Counted from the stretch's first letter, positions 25,301-40,300 are shown. The stretch is DNA of 64,000 bases from Siphonodentalium dalli (GCA_032622095.1 CP136064.1:115494004-115558003), one strand, 5' to 3'. Notes: generated by a model from the letters alone, not told the origin. A program made the numbers and translations.

Positions 25301-28300
25301 GCCTGAGAACACTGATATTTTATTTTAATGGCCTTAGGTTCAGATAGTAGTAGACCATGAGATCTAATTTATTTGCTTCATGCACCCAACATAAGGACAG
25401 AGATTACCCAGTAATTTAGTGGGAAGGTACTCTTTGTAGGAGTACCATAATATTCAGTATATTCGGTCAAATAGGGACTGCATTCTCACTAAATATTATT
25501 CCATGACAAATTTAAACTAACCATTATTTTATGACAAACCTTGGAAGTAGCCATGTCCACCACATGCTTCCCTACATTCTTGAATGGCATCACGAGCTAT
25601 CCAGCTGACTAGTGGCTTACTTGAACATGATATTGCATGAACTTCTTTCCCAAGCATTGCCTATAAGTGATAACAACAGCAATTACAGTAATGCCCTAAA
25701 TAATCGACTCCTTAACCACAGCAGAATTATGGGAAATATGGCTTATTGCCATTCATCGGAAAGCTCTCACTGAGAGCTTTCCGATGAATGGCAACAAGCC
25801 ATATTTCCGACTAAATCCTGAAAAGTTATCCATAATTCTGCTGTGGTTACGGAGTCGATTATTTAGGGCATTACTGTATCTCTACATAACAATTGAGAAA
25901 TTACTTGCACCAAGATGATTAATACTATGTCATTCTGCCAACTGATTAGCATGTTTGCAGAAAAATATCTCAGGTGCCGATAGATCGATTAGCATTTCTT
26001 AATAATCACCTGAGTCAGCGCTGGTCCAAAATGTTTTTGCCAACTCTGTTGCCAATGAAAATATTTTTGCCAAATTCTAATAGAAGTTGCCAAACAATTT
26101 CAGACCGAAATTAAGGGGTTTATTTGTATACCTCAACAATACAGGTTGTGAACTTGTTTCAATGAGCTTCATTGTGGTTTCGGCCTTTCTGGATTTTTTT
26201 TTACATTCTGAAATTTATTTGTAACGTAAGACATAAGATCTGTTTACCAACCTGTCGAGATAAATGCGTAATATTATTCTATCAAACAATTGCAGCGCCT
26301 CAATGTTGATCAATAATATAATACGTCCTGTTTTTTTTTCAAAACTGGCATATAAAAAGCATTTAATAAACTAGAATTTATTTAGTGGTATTGGTATCCC
26401 CAAATGATAAGATAATTGAAGGCGTGATAATCACAAAACTAATTAGCCAATTCTGAGCCCCATTCTCAGAGTGAAAACATGGCAATACACACCTGTCTCT
26501 CGCCAGATTCTCCCATCATCAACCCCACTCTCAAGCCGACGAAATCCATGAAAAATGATGTTGCAAAGTATTCCAAAACATAAGTAGCCGCTAAATATGG
26601 AATGAGTCTCCATTGCTGAAATAAGATAAACATTAGCAAAATAAAACGATGCACATTTATGTTCTGATCGGAAAAAACAAAGTTTACTTCATTTCGACTT
26701 TTCAACACCAACAAATTGGTCATGAAGGTCGCTGGCAGAGAAAATGGTCAGGACTCACTTCGTCTCAGTCTCAGCCAGACAATGATGCACCACACTGCAC
26801 ATTTATAAGGTAGCAATACACGATTTCCAGCAATTTTGCCAACCTGGGAGGGGGTACTGTACTTCAAATATATGCTGAGAAATTATCTTTGGCATAGGTC
26901 CCATCAAGCACGTTTTAATTTCGACAGAAATTGTAGGTTTAATCATTTGTCTGTAATTTAGCTTCTTTGTAAAACTTGTCATTGAGTTATGCCCCTTGGT
27001 TTGCACACACAAAACACTCAATTTTACCAAATTTTTTTACTCACATTGATCATTTTCAACCCAAAAACCCACCATGACAGAGCGAATGTCAGTAAATAAG
27101 CTTCTTCCACCTGATAGAGCTATGTTAGAGCTGAGAGATATTTGAAATAGAAAAAAGTTCTCGCATTTAAAAAAAAAAATTTGCAAGTGTAGATGACAGA
27201 ATTCAAGGGAGAGAAATCGGGATATTTTCCTGTAACCAATAACACAGAGTTGGCCTTCACTGAATACAAAAATCCTGTTGCGTATCCAAATTTTTCACTT
27301 TTTGGTAAACTTTCCCAGTTTTGTAAAATAATTAAACCTTCAAACCAGTAATGACACAGTTAACACAGGCTACGCTGGCTGTTATGCCCCCCAGATACTT
27401 ATTTTTCTTTTTTCAGACCCCCTACAACCCGATAAATCGTGTACTGCTACCTAAGAACGGTAGTCTAATCACTAATAGAATGACTGTGACATCATGTAAT
27501 CCTTTCTATACTAAATACTCATTGACCAGTAGTTCCCTTACTATGAAATGTGCAGAAAATAAGTTTAAATGAAAGTGTCAATGACACTGTAGCTCAACAT
27601 GGAAAGGGAATAATTTAATGTATTACAGTCAATGGAGCGATTAGGAATGTGGAAAGTTGAATGTCTAATACTAGTTAAAAGACATGAAGACAAAAGTAAA
27701 ATCCAAGATGGCTGCTGACGGCCATGTTTTCGGCCGAATGACCCCAAAATGAGTCGTTCCCACCTACATGTCATCGTTAACATCCATGAAAAATTTTATG
27801 ACGATCAGACTAAAGGTACGACCTGTAGCCCATGCTAAAGAATTTAGTCATATAAAGAGTAAAATCCAAGTTGGCTGCTGGCGGCCATGTTTTTTGGCCG
27901 AATGACCCCAAAATGACTCGTTCCCATCTACATGTCATTATTAACATTCATGACAAATTTTATGATGATCAGACTAAAGGTACGACCTGCAGCCCGTGCT
28001 AAAGAATTTAGTCATCCAAGATGGCAGCTGGCTGGCCATGTTTTTTTGCCGAATGACCCCAAAATTACTCGTTCCCATCTACATGTCAATATTATCATCC
28101 ATGACAAATTTCATGATGATCAGACGAACAGTACGACCTGTAGCCAGTGCTAATGGATTAAATTTTGAAATCCAAGATGGCCGCAGGCGGCCATGTTTTT
28201 TGTCCAAATGATCCCAAATTAACTCGTTCCCATCTACATTCCAATTTCAACAGCCATGACAAATTTTATGATGATCAGACTAAAGGTACGACCTGTGGCC

Positions 28301-31300
28301 CGTGCTAAAGGATTTAGTCATACAAAGAGTAAAATCCAAGATGGCTGCTGGCGGCCATGTTTTTTGGCCAAATGACCCCAAAATGACTCGTTCCCATCTA
28401 CATGTCATTATTAACATTCTTGACAAATTTTATGATGATCAGACAAAATGTAGGACCTGTAGCCCATGCTAAAGGATTTAGTCATACAAAGAGTAAAATC
28501 CAAGATGGCTGCTGGCGACGATGTTTTTGGCCAAATGACCCCAAAATTACTCGTTCCCACCTACATGACATTGTTAATATCCATGACAAATTTTATGATG
28601 ATCAGACTAAAGGTACGACCTGCAGCCCGTGCTGAAGAATTTAGTCATACAAAGAGTAAAATCCAAGATGGCTGCTGGCAGCCATGTTTTTTGGCCGAAT
28701 GACCCCAAAATTAATCGTTCCCATCTACATGTCAATATTATCATCCATGACAAATTTCATGATGATCAGACGAACAGTACGACCTGTGGACCGTGCTAAT
28801 GGATTAAATTTTGAAATCCAAGATGGCCGCTGGCGGCCATGTTTTTTGTCCGAATGACCCCAAAATGACTCGTTCCCATCTACATTCCAATTTCAGCAGC
28901 CATGACAAATTTTATGATGATCGGACTAAAGGTACGACCTGTAGCCCGTGCTAAAGGATTTAGTCATATAAAGAGTAAAATCAAAGATGCCTGCTGGCGG
29001 CCATGTTTTTTGACCGAATGACCCCAAAATGACTTGTTCCCATCTACATGTCATTATTAACATTCATGACAAATTTTATGATGATCAGACTAAAGGTACG
29101 ACCTGTAGCCCGTGCTAAAGAATTTAGTCATACAAAGAGTAAAATCCAAGATGGCTGCTGGCGGCCATGTTTTTGGGCCAAATGACCCCAAAATTACTCG
29201 TTCCCATCTACATGTCAATATTAACATCCATGACAAATTTGATGATGATCAGACTAAAGGTACGACCTGTAGCCTGTGCTAAAGAATTTAGTCATACAAA
29301 GAGTAAAACCAAGATGGCTGCTGGCCGCATGTTTTTAGGCCGAATGACCCCAAAATTACTCGTTCCCATCTACATGTCAATATTAACATCCATGAAAAAT
29401 TTCATGATGATTAGACGAACAGTACGACCTGTGGCCCGTGCTAATGGATTGAATTTTGAAATCCAAGATGGCCACTGGCGGCCAATGTTTTTTGTCCGAA
29501 TGACCCCAAAATGACTCGTTCCCATCTACATTCCAATTTCAACAGCCATGACAAATTTTATGATGATTGGACTAAAGGTACGACCTGTAGCCCGTGCTAA
29601 AGGATTTAGTCATACAAAGAGTGAAATCAAAGATGCCTGCTGGTGCTGGCTGGTGGCCATGTTTTTTGGCCGAATGACCCCAAAATGACTCGTTCCCATC
29701 TACATGTCATTATTAACATTCTTGACAAATTTTATGATGATCAGACTAAAAGTACGACCTGTAGCCCGTGCTAAAGAATTTAGTCATACAAAGAGTAAAA
29801 TCCAAGATGGCTGCTGGCGGCCATGTTTTTGGGCCAAATGACCCCAAAATTACTCGTTCCCATCTACATGTCAATATTAACATCCATGACAAATTTCTGA
29901 CGATCAGACAAACAGTACGCCCTGTAGCCCGTGCTAATGGATTGAATTTTGAAATGCAAGATGGCCACTGGCGGCCATGTTTTTTTACCGAATGACCCCA
30001 AAATGAATCATTCTAGTCTAAATGTTGATGTCAACAGCTATGACAAATTTCATAATGATCCGATCAAAGGTACAACCTGTAGACTGGATTGTTGACGCCT
30101 TACGCACACACGGACGACGGACGACAAAGCCATGGCAATAGCTCAAACTTTACAAAGTAAAGTTGAGCTAAAAATGACTATAGGTCGTTTGTTGTACTTA
30201 TTATCTGTACATTTCCCTCCAATAAATAAGACTCCTTCTGTACTTGTATTATCTGTTGTCTGCTTATATTTCCCTCCAGATGAATAATAGACCATTCCAA
30301 TGTATATTTTATAACTAAGTGGAAGAATCCATTTAGTATCAAAACGGATTAACTGAGTCCGTAAGTGTACAGTGTACTGTTCTGGATTCACAATGGCCAG
30401 AAAATTCTTTTGGCCAAACATAATTGTTTGGCCATTTTTTAGAAAAACCTTAGGCCAAATTTAACAAAAGATGGACTGTCGTCCGGTGCATACCCCCTCG
30501 TGGCATACCGCCTCGTGTGGGCATATCTATAACTTATGAGGGCTATACTCAGACAGATGGACCCAAACACCAGCATTTTCATATAAACAAAGATGAGTAA
30601 CTATAGAACAATAAAAACAAAACAAACATTTGAATGTGCCATTAAATGTCCTCATAGTGGTGAACATCCATACAAAATTTCATTGAGATCCGAGCATTAC
30701 TGTTCAAGTTATGAGCTGAACAGACATTGGATGGACCAAAAAGCCAACATTTCCAGATAAACAAAGATGAATAACTCTAGAATGGAAAAGCAGAACAGAA
30801 CAATGGAACCCTCTATTGAATGTCCTCATAGTAGTGAACATCCATACCAAATTTCATTGAGATCCCAGCACAACTGTTGAAGTTACGACATGAACAGACA
30901 CCAGACGGACCAAAAAGCCAACATTTCCAGATAAACAAAGATATATAACTCTAGAATGGGAAATCCGAACAAAACAATGGAACCCTCTTTTTAATGTCCT
31001 CATAGTAGTGAACATCCATACCAAATTTCATTGAGATCCCAGCACAACTGTTGAAGTTACGATATGAACAGACACCAGACGGACCAAAAAGCCAACATTT
31101 CCAGATAAACAAAGATGAATAACTCCAGAATGGAAAATCCGAACAAAACGATGGAACCCTCTTTTTAATGTCCTCATAGTAGTGAACATCCATACCAAAT
31201 TTCATTGAGATCCGAGCACTACTGTTCAAGTTATGACATGAACAGACATCGGACGGACGTACAGACGCACGCACGGACGGACGGACAGGTGCAAAACAGT

Positions 31301-34300
31301 ATACCCCCCTTTTTTTTTTTAAAGGGGGTATAATAAGCAAAAATATAGGATCATTGAGAAAACCGAAACAAAAACAAAATGATATTAATGACAAAAAAAA
31401 TAACATAAAGTAAGGTAAAAGAGAATAAAACATGATCACAGAAAATAACTGAATAATTTTGAGATGGACTTCTACATTTATGAATTTGAGAATCCCCTCC
31501 TATGGAAGCTGATGTTATCAAGATGAATTAGGTGGCATACTTTATTATGTACAGGTCTGAATCGGCTCATGCAGGAGCCACTACTTATGAATAAACATCA
31601 TGAACAATAAATAAAAACATAATAATAGCATCATAACGATGAAAACTCATCTCCCAAAAGAAAAGTTTCCACGGATATAATGTGAATATATATTAATTTT
31701 ATTATTTACATCGATGCGTGCCTTTAATAATGTTGTCTGTATGATTTATTTGTTACAATAGGTGATTCTTACAATATTACTCAGTTCATTTGCAATAATA
31801 TATTCACCCATGGATATGGCGTCATATATGACGTACTCATCTGTAAATTGGTTAAGGTACTGAAGAGTACATGAAGGAGAGTTAAGGAACTTGAAATCCT
31901 GAAGGTCACTATTGTGACAATTACTTTAATAATATTTAGAACATTATAAACAAACGTCCCTGTTTATTAACATATACCGGTAATGACTTAAAATTATGAT
32001 ACGGAACCATTATCCACTGGAGTATTGAGCATTCCCGAAACCTACTGCTATGGAATCTTAATATAGTAATGCCCTAAATAATCGATTCCTTAATCACAGC
32101 AGCATTATTGGTAATTTTTCAGGATTAAGTCGGAAATATGGCTTGTTGCAATTCATCGGAAAGCTCTCATTTAGAATGGCAACATATTTCCTGAAAAATT
32201 ACCAATAATTCTGCTGTGGTTAAGGAGTTGATTATTTAGGGCATTACTGTACCAAGTGTCCAAAGATTAATTCATATCACTGATGTATTTAACCCTTCCA
32301 TGACTGGAACTTACTGAAATTTTGCGAAAACCATGTGCCAGTGCATTCTCTTATATATGTTAGTCTCCCATAGGGAGCCTCGCATATATAAGACAATACA
32401 TTAGATTAGCCTAACAATATTTATCTTGACCTTGTATGCCAGTGCATTCTATTATATATGCAAGGCTCCATATGGGAGACTCACATATATATAAGAGAAT
32501 GCACTGGCACAGGGTCTTTAATGCTGCACCAGCGCAGTCCCGCCATGAAAGGGTTAATGAGGCACTTGAGTGATCCCATTGAAACTGACTCATTTCTAAA
32601 TCTTCACCAAACCAGTATGAGTCTTTTGAATAGTTATTTGACTAAAAAGACTTTCTGAATATCTAATCCTGCTATGCATGACTAGATACTTATCATGGTA
32701 CTGAACTTGTTTTATAAAGCTTTTCTCTTCACATAATTAGAACAAGAAACATGATTGGAGAAATAGCACTTTGGATTAATGGCACTCTCCACTACTGGTA
32801 GAACAATATTATACTACAAGTGTTCATCAATGAGAGCAACAAACACATAATATCGGTTAACTCTTTTATGACAGGAGCGTCCTGAAATTTTGCGAAAACC
32901 CTATGCCAAGGCATTCTCTTATATATACGAGTCGCCCATATGGTGTCTCACATATATCAGATAATGCATTGGCCTAACAATATTTACCTTGACCTTGTAA
33001 GCCAGTGCATTCTTTTATAAATGGGAGACTTGCATATATAAGAGAATGTACAGGCACAGGATCTTCAATGCTGCACCAGCGCATCTCCCGTCATGAAAGG
33101 CTTAAGCTGATATTGTTGAAATCATAAAGCAATCAAGTATTGTCTATTGATTAAAAAATCTGATAATAATAATCATTGTTTTTATAAGTAAGCATGTGTG
33201 TAACTTCTGATAAATTGTTATCCAGACATACACAGTTGAGCAACTGATGCTAAACTGTTGATGACTGTAAAGGTGTCAGTGAGATCTGGCGATATTTGAA
33301 GAGGTGATTACATGAAATTTAGTTTGGCTGTTTTCAAAAAATTCTGACCATTGGCCAATTTGGCTACAATAGCATGAACCCCAGGTGGTACTGTCCTGAG
33401 TGACTGTTCAGTGATTTTCCAATTTGCAGAGTTTTGGTGATGGCTGGTTCCACTGACAAGCCAGCAGGGGAAAGTGAGCAACTTCTAGAGTGGAGTGAGA
33501 GCTCAGCACATCTTTACTGATCAACTTCAATTTTCTAATAACTTTTCCCTAGCTGGAAACCATTTTGCCGTATTTATGTGACAGGGAGAAGTCACATTGC
33601 CCTGAAATTCAGCTCTAGACAGGTCCCTGGCTGGTTCCTAATATTACAAGATAAAGCCTGATTCTTACTAATAATATATTCCAGCTGTCAGTAAAACTGA
33701 GACTCAATTTGAAGAAAATGTTGGTGATACTAATGCACCTCGCTAATTTGAGAAATTTTAGACTAGACCGGAAAAATGGGCCATTTTTGGCATTGGAAGG
33801 GGTCTGTATTCGTTAGTTGGTGCCACCAAGGATAATTCATACCATGAGACAGACTGACCTGCAGTTGATATTCCAGAACTGGCAATTCTTCTCCGTCCTT
33901 TGGTCCAAACTGTCTCCTCATGGCAGAGTACCTTATGGCAATGGTGATGGCTAGTTTTAGATTACATGCAGCCATACCAGTGATACCAACCCGACCACCT
34001 GATAGAGCTCCCAATGACGCACCAAATCGTTTGTTTGGATCCTGAATTTAAACAAATTAATACATTTAGGTACAAAACATTACAGTGATTGACAAGTTTA
34101 CAAAGTAAAAACACCAAATAGTTTGTACCTATACCATAATCCAAGCATCCATTATATAATAAAAAATGTTTTATAGCTCCCATCTAGAGGTCACCCGAAG
34201 ATTCACATGAAGTTTAAGATGAATCAAATGAAAACTGTTGGTTGTAGAATTTAGTCAAGCAAAGAGTAAAATACAAAATAGTTGCCGAGGGCCATGTTTT

Positions 34301-37300
34301 TGATCGAAAATTGCTCAAATTGTATAGCTCATATCTAGAGGTCACCCTGAACATTCATATCAAGTTTGGGATCAATCGGATGGAAAATGTTGATTGTAGG
34401 GTATGCCGTAAGATTTCGTCATCTGATGATCGGATGACGATTGTGGCCTGTAGGGAGTGCCAAAGAAAACTGTTGATTGACTATTTAGACTATGCATGCA
34501 CGGACACATGGCTACAGTGAAGTAATTTTTCAGGATTTAGTCGGAAATATGGCTTGTTGCCATTCATCGGAAAGCTCTCAGTGAGAGCTTTCCGATGAAT
34601 GGCAAGAAGCCATATTTCCGACTAAATCCTGAAAAATTACCCATAATTCTGCTGTGGTTAAGGAGTCGATTATTTAGGGCATTACTGTATTGTCACTTGA
34701 TTAAGGGGCAGACACACATTTTGCATAAATCCAGCCAAAATGGCAAGAGATATTTAACAAAGAATTCCTCTGGATCTATCCAGCAAAAAATCTTGATATT
34801 CACATATCAACATCTTCATTGTACATGGAATCTGAGATGTCAATGCATTTTAATACATTTGATAGGTTGAAAATAATATTTTAATTTTGTACCAATAACT
34901 GTTAGAATAATTAATAATTTCACACAACACTCCAATCACCAAATAGTTTATTGTCTTGACTCTGTGAGAGGAGGCTTCATTTGTATCATAACGTTGAGTT
35001 TATTTTTTAATTCCATATTACAACATCATATTATATATTATAACTAGCCGATGAGCCCGACGTTGTCCGGGCTATTCAAAAACCAAATTTCAAGTCGATA
35101 GCTCCACCCGTTTCCGAGATCTCGTCTGCGCATGCGCGAAGCTGGCGTCACACGGGCTCGGCGACCCGATAAAATTGGTATCCGGGACAAGATACATTCA
35201 CATAGCAAATTTCAAGTCGATAGCTCCACCCGTTTCCGAGATCTGGTCTGCGCATGCGCGAAGCTGGTGTCGCACGGGCTCGGCGACCCGATAAAATTCG
35301 TATCCGGGGCAAGATACATTCACATAGCAAATTTCAAGTCGATAGCTCCACCCGTTTCGGAGATCTTGTCTGCGCATGCGCGAAGCGGGCGCCGCACGGG
35401 CTCGCCAATACGACAACGTCGACCGCCTGGTCAAACTACACACACGTACCAAGTTTCGTCCCGATCGGTCGAGAATCGTAGATTTGTATAAATGACAGAC
35501 ATACAGACAAACAGAGGTCTTCAAAATATATATGAGATGAAGAATAAAGCAGTCACAAATATTCCAGACCAATGAAAACAAATATTGATACGCAATGTGG
35601 TCCACTCAAGCAGGGAGCAATCAACTGGAATTAGGCCACATTGTTAAGATAAATGGTGGTCAGCTTTAACATGCTTATAAACCATGACCCATACCTCATA
35701 CCATGGAGAAGAGTATGTAGAAATTTGGTGTATATTGGCGACAAAACGTTGCTGCCCCTCCCTCTTTTCTGCCCCTGACAACAGCATCACTTTATAAAAT
35801 TCTAACCTGCACCATTATCTTCCTCATAAAAAATTACCCCTGTTAGACCCCTTTGGTCCCCCGTGAATTTTTATAGAACACAAACAGGCATTTACCTTGA
35901 CCTTGTAAGCCAGTTCCTTCCCTAATATATGAGAGGCTCCCTACGGGAGACTCGCATATAAAGGAGAATGCACTGGCACAGGACCCTTAATACTTCACCA
36001 GTGCAGCTCCCATCATGAAAGGGTTAAGGGGCACATAATACCTTGGTATGTGTAGTACACCTGACAGCCATTAACATTGACACCTGATCTGATGGCGACA
36101 CCTTTGCGCCATCCTGGACATGGAACTAGTGGAGGTATTCCAACATATGCTTTGATCTGTCCAAACACAGCAGACAGAGTTTTGCAAGAGAGTCATGCAG
36201 AGATTTTTCAACTTCACTATGTCTTTGAGCTAGTCACCGACTGACCTAACACGATACAATATTACCTGGCAGCATACTTAGAACTACATATATTACTAAT
36301 GCTTACTTTATATGGAGTTACATAAGTTCCATCTGGTTTCACATCTCCGGTTTTATTCAATAAGTTTTCCCTTGGAATTCTTAGGTTATGGAAGAGTGCA
36401 AAACTGAAAATAAAGTTCAAATATGTTATGGCATATAAAACAATTCTAACAGCTCTTCCTGTTGCAAACTGTGATATAACTATTACACGGATTATACAAG
36501 TATTAACAAACTTATTTGGTGTTACTAAAAAATTTGTTTAATTAGGCTATTAAAAAAAAATTCCCGTGTTCTCAAGCACCGCCCGCGTCATGAAAATGTC
36601 GGCGCATCTAAAAAAAAATTTCGCCAAATCAAATCATAATTTACACAACACCGGTATTTGTAGACTCCCGGGACAATATTTTTTATGTACCGGTTTCATT
36701 TCGCGTAATCAAACACCGCTATTCGTTTACTCACGGAACAATATTTGTATGCACCGGTTCCTGTTTCGTTTCCATATAAATTTCACGTGTTTATGAATCG
36801 AATTGCAAATAAAAGATGCTACTTTCTGCCCTTATTACTAGCGGGTTCAAGATAATAAAGACTTGGACTATTTTCGGATCTATTGATATATGAAGTTTAC
36901 GAACACATTATAAAAATAGAGAAACCAATTATTTCCGAAAATGCCACGGGTCCAGTTTGTTACGTTGGTAATTCGATGGAAGGGGTCTTCCAAAAAGTTT
37001 CATCCGACTCTAACATCAAAGAGGTGGTTGAATGTTATGGGAGGTACTTTAAATTTGACATGCAGGTATTAACTGTTCCCAATAAAGAGACACCTACATT
37101 TAATCAAGAGGAAGAACAGACATGTTCGAGTCGAAATCCTTTCGACATATTGATGTAAAAACTGAAAATCTTGCCCCCAAAGTCAAGTGTGTTGCTAGTT
37201 TTGGGAACACCTTGGACAAAAGAAAGCAATTAACCAATAATTTCAGAGACTATCTCGAGACAGAAAACTTGATGTTCTCTAAACAGTTCATTGAAACTGG

Positions 37301-40300
37301 CAAAAAAATTGTCTCCATTCTGATTGATGCAATTTGGTTCATGGACCCACACCTTGAGAAATTGGAGGAAAGAAGTATTTTTGTGCTAGAATTGTTTGCT
37401 AGCTACCAAGGATACGACATGACATTAATGCTGAAATCCCACCATTCTACTGGGCGACAAAAGTGGTCGCATCTAAAAAAATCGCTCCTCGTATTATGTA
37501 AAAAATTGGTGATGTCACAAAATCAGATAACCTATGTACGAAACAAAGCTTTGTTTCTTTATTAATGCCATGGGGGAATGAGGTACATGTACAAAAGAAC
37601 AATATATACATGCATGTGTATGTATTGAAGATGACTAATAACTATCGACTTGTGAAAAAGGACATAACTGAAATATGTTAATTTGAGGTATGTTTTTGAG
37701 AATTTATAAAAAAAAACACAAAAAAACAGCCTCCCTGCCTCGTCTGATTTTTTAGGAAAAATTGCCTGAGAACACGGGTATTTTTTTTAATGGCCTTATA
37801 CATACCCATTATCTATGCCATTGAGGCCAATTTTTTCTCCCATATCTCCGACTGTGACTCCAGGAATAGATAGCAGTGTCTTTTGATCTCTGAGTGGAAC
37901 AATGAACTGATGAAGGCCATGACACACATTATCAGGAGTATACAGCTGGGCATACACTATGGCATGAGTGGCGTATTTACCCATGTTTCCTACCCAAACC
38001 TTGCAAGCTTCTATGGAAGGTGTGTTGATGATAAACTCCTGAAAATACATTCTTTCAGTCTAATAATCAGTGGCAAAGATATACATGGAGAGTATGCGGA
38101 ACTCACATTTTCTGGAAAATAAATAAGAGAGTAATCAATTGGTTTCGATTCTTATTTGACATAATTCATGAGGTGATTCGGGCCTGGTAAAACTTGAGTG
38201 AGCGTGAGTGTTTATTGTAGTGGAAAATTGCTGTCTGCTAGTAATTTGATAACAAACTGTTTGTTCAGATTGGTAGATTGTTCAACACAGGGATCAGCCC
38301 AGAGCTGACTTTCAGGGCTTTTCAGTGACTTTTCCTTGTCACAAAAATGAGGTAAAGTGGTCTTCGTCTATGGCAAAGTGCATGTTAGAAAATTGAAGTT
38401 GATCAGTAATCGCTTTATAACGAAAGTAGGAAAGATGAAAAATGTAAATTATAATTTGAATGGTTAAAATATGAAGTCTTTGCATTCACATCATGTCTCG
38501 GGTAGCCATGCATAATAATCAATCATAATTGTTAGAAAATAGCTACATTTTATATAATTTTATATATGTACAGTAATGGCATAATAATCAACTCCTTAAC
38601 CACAGCAGAATTATAGGTAATTATTCAGGATTTAGTCGTAATATGGATTGTTGCCATTCATCGGAAAGCTCTCACTGAGAGCTTTCCGATGAATGGCAAC
38701 AAGCAATATTTCCGACTAAATTCTTAAAAATAACCCATAATTCTGCTGTGGTTAAGGAGTGATTATTTAGGGCATTATTGTAGTGTAGAGTTTTGCAGAT
38801 TTTCTTGGTCAATGGAGATTTCAAGGTGACTTCCTCTGAGTGACTGCAACATTAGGTTGAAAGGAGAGAGAACAGGGATAAGAAGTCGCATATGTCACCC
38901 TGTAAGCTGGTCCCTGGTTCAGCACTTTGTGGAACTGGTAGTGACTTCTATATGATTGGCCAATACAATTTTGAGGTATATTAGGTCAAACTGATCCAAA
39001 AAAAGACGTCAAAATAAGAACAATGTCCACAACATTCTATTGTGGGGGGCAGTTGTTATTAAACATAATTTATTCCCACCATATTTTATACGAAGTGTCT
39101 CTGTTGAAAGCGCCGTAAATATAGCCACGGATATTAAATTTAAGCCGTGACGTCACCATACTCATAACTCATGATGTATGTCATTTTGATTCTTCCACAA
39201 TGGCGACAGCTCAGTTTTGATGACAGGGACTTCCTATTGCCTAGAATCGAATACTCTACAGGTGTGGGGTACATAATTATGCACAGGTTTATAATTCATG
39301 TTTCCCCAAAAATGTTATAAGTGGCCTAAACAATACAAACAGCCGAGAATATCAAATATCAGGATTTAGTGGGAAAATGGCTTGTTGCCATTCATCGGAA
39401 AGCTCTCACTGAGAGCTTTCCGATGAATGGCAACAAGCCATATTTCCTACTATGCCTACAATTGTAGACTATGCCTACAATTGTAAGAACAAGTTTATAA
39501 TCTGTTTTTGTTATGCATATATTATGTAGGCTACCAAATGCAAGCAAACTGTTTCAAATCCTAATTATATAGACACACAGAAAACTGTGTACAGGTATAT
39601 GACTTCAAGGTTTTGTATGATGTCATCAATTAACTTTGATTCAACCCGAATGACATCACGGAGCCATGGCCTATTTCATACCTCAAAATTTAGTTGAGAA
39701 AAATTAACACTGTAAATTTGACTATCACAATACCAGTACCTGTGTTTTCCGTTCATATCTAGCTGTTGTTTGCATGTTCTTTGTGTTACTGCCATGACTA
39801 AGTTCTGTTAATGCAAAACATCCAAAGTTCTGAAATATAAAGGATCTATTATAAATGCTACAGAAGCAATAAACTATAAAATGTCTTTACATCAAGGTAA
39901 TTCACAGACTATCCGTTAAAATACATGGTGAATGATAAGTTAACATGTTCGCTGCAGACACCCCCATATATATACTTCCTGTGTGCCAACTTCATATTAT
40001 GTATTATCTGAATATAATTCGGTGTTTTATGACCTGCAAACACCATAATAATGTGTATAGCTGCCCAGGTCCCACAGAAACATGTCAAAAACCAACTAAG
40101 AGATAACTCGTAGTCGGCAACCAAGATTAGAATCAGAGATATTTTCAACCAGATGCTGATTACGAGTTATCTCGTACAAACGTTCTGTTAAGTTTTTATA
40201 ATTTAATTTACATCAGAGGATTGCGCGAACTTCTTCAAAATGTAAACACTTGTTCCATTGACCTTCATGCACAACTTAGCTCAATAAAATCAATTAAAAC

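Larger units (their letters stand above)
36543..37798 (+). mobile_element. 1.26-kb TIR element filling intron 4
   Basis: Left end TTAGGCTATTAAAAAAAAAT with CCGTGTTCTCAAGCA; right end inverted TAAGGCCATTAAAAAAAATA with CCGTGTTCTCAGGCA, a TIR of about 36 bp. A solo end of the same family lies at 25245-25336. It occupies about 90% of the 1,402-bp intron 4, with its right end seven bases from the exon 4 donor. Two overlapping plus-strand frames lie inside (separate entries). Superfamily not recognised. Confidence 0.75.

Noticed and set aside
29167-29514. 115-codon plus-strand frame in the 160-bp array
   Set aside because: Translation of tandem units with repeated [13 protein letters not shown]-like words; other units have stops in all frames.
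27571-30175. CRISPR-like regular repeats
   Set aside because: Units of about 160 bp are continuous and homologous along their length, with no short repeat/unique spacer pattern, and the context is eukaryotic.
30951-31439. 162-codon minus-strand frame
   Set aside because: Spans the 174-bp tandem units; 174 is divisible by three, so an open frame is simply repeated. No protein family resemblance; the same applies to 12796-13116.
34311-34870. Plus-strand frames near exon 6
   Set aside because: They lie in a family F relative and in MITE A; no protein resemblance.
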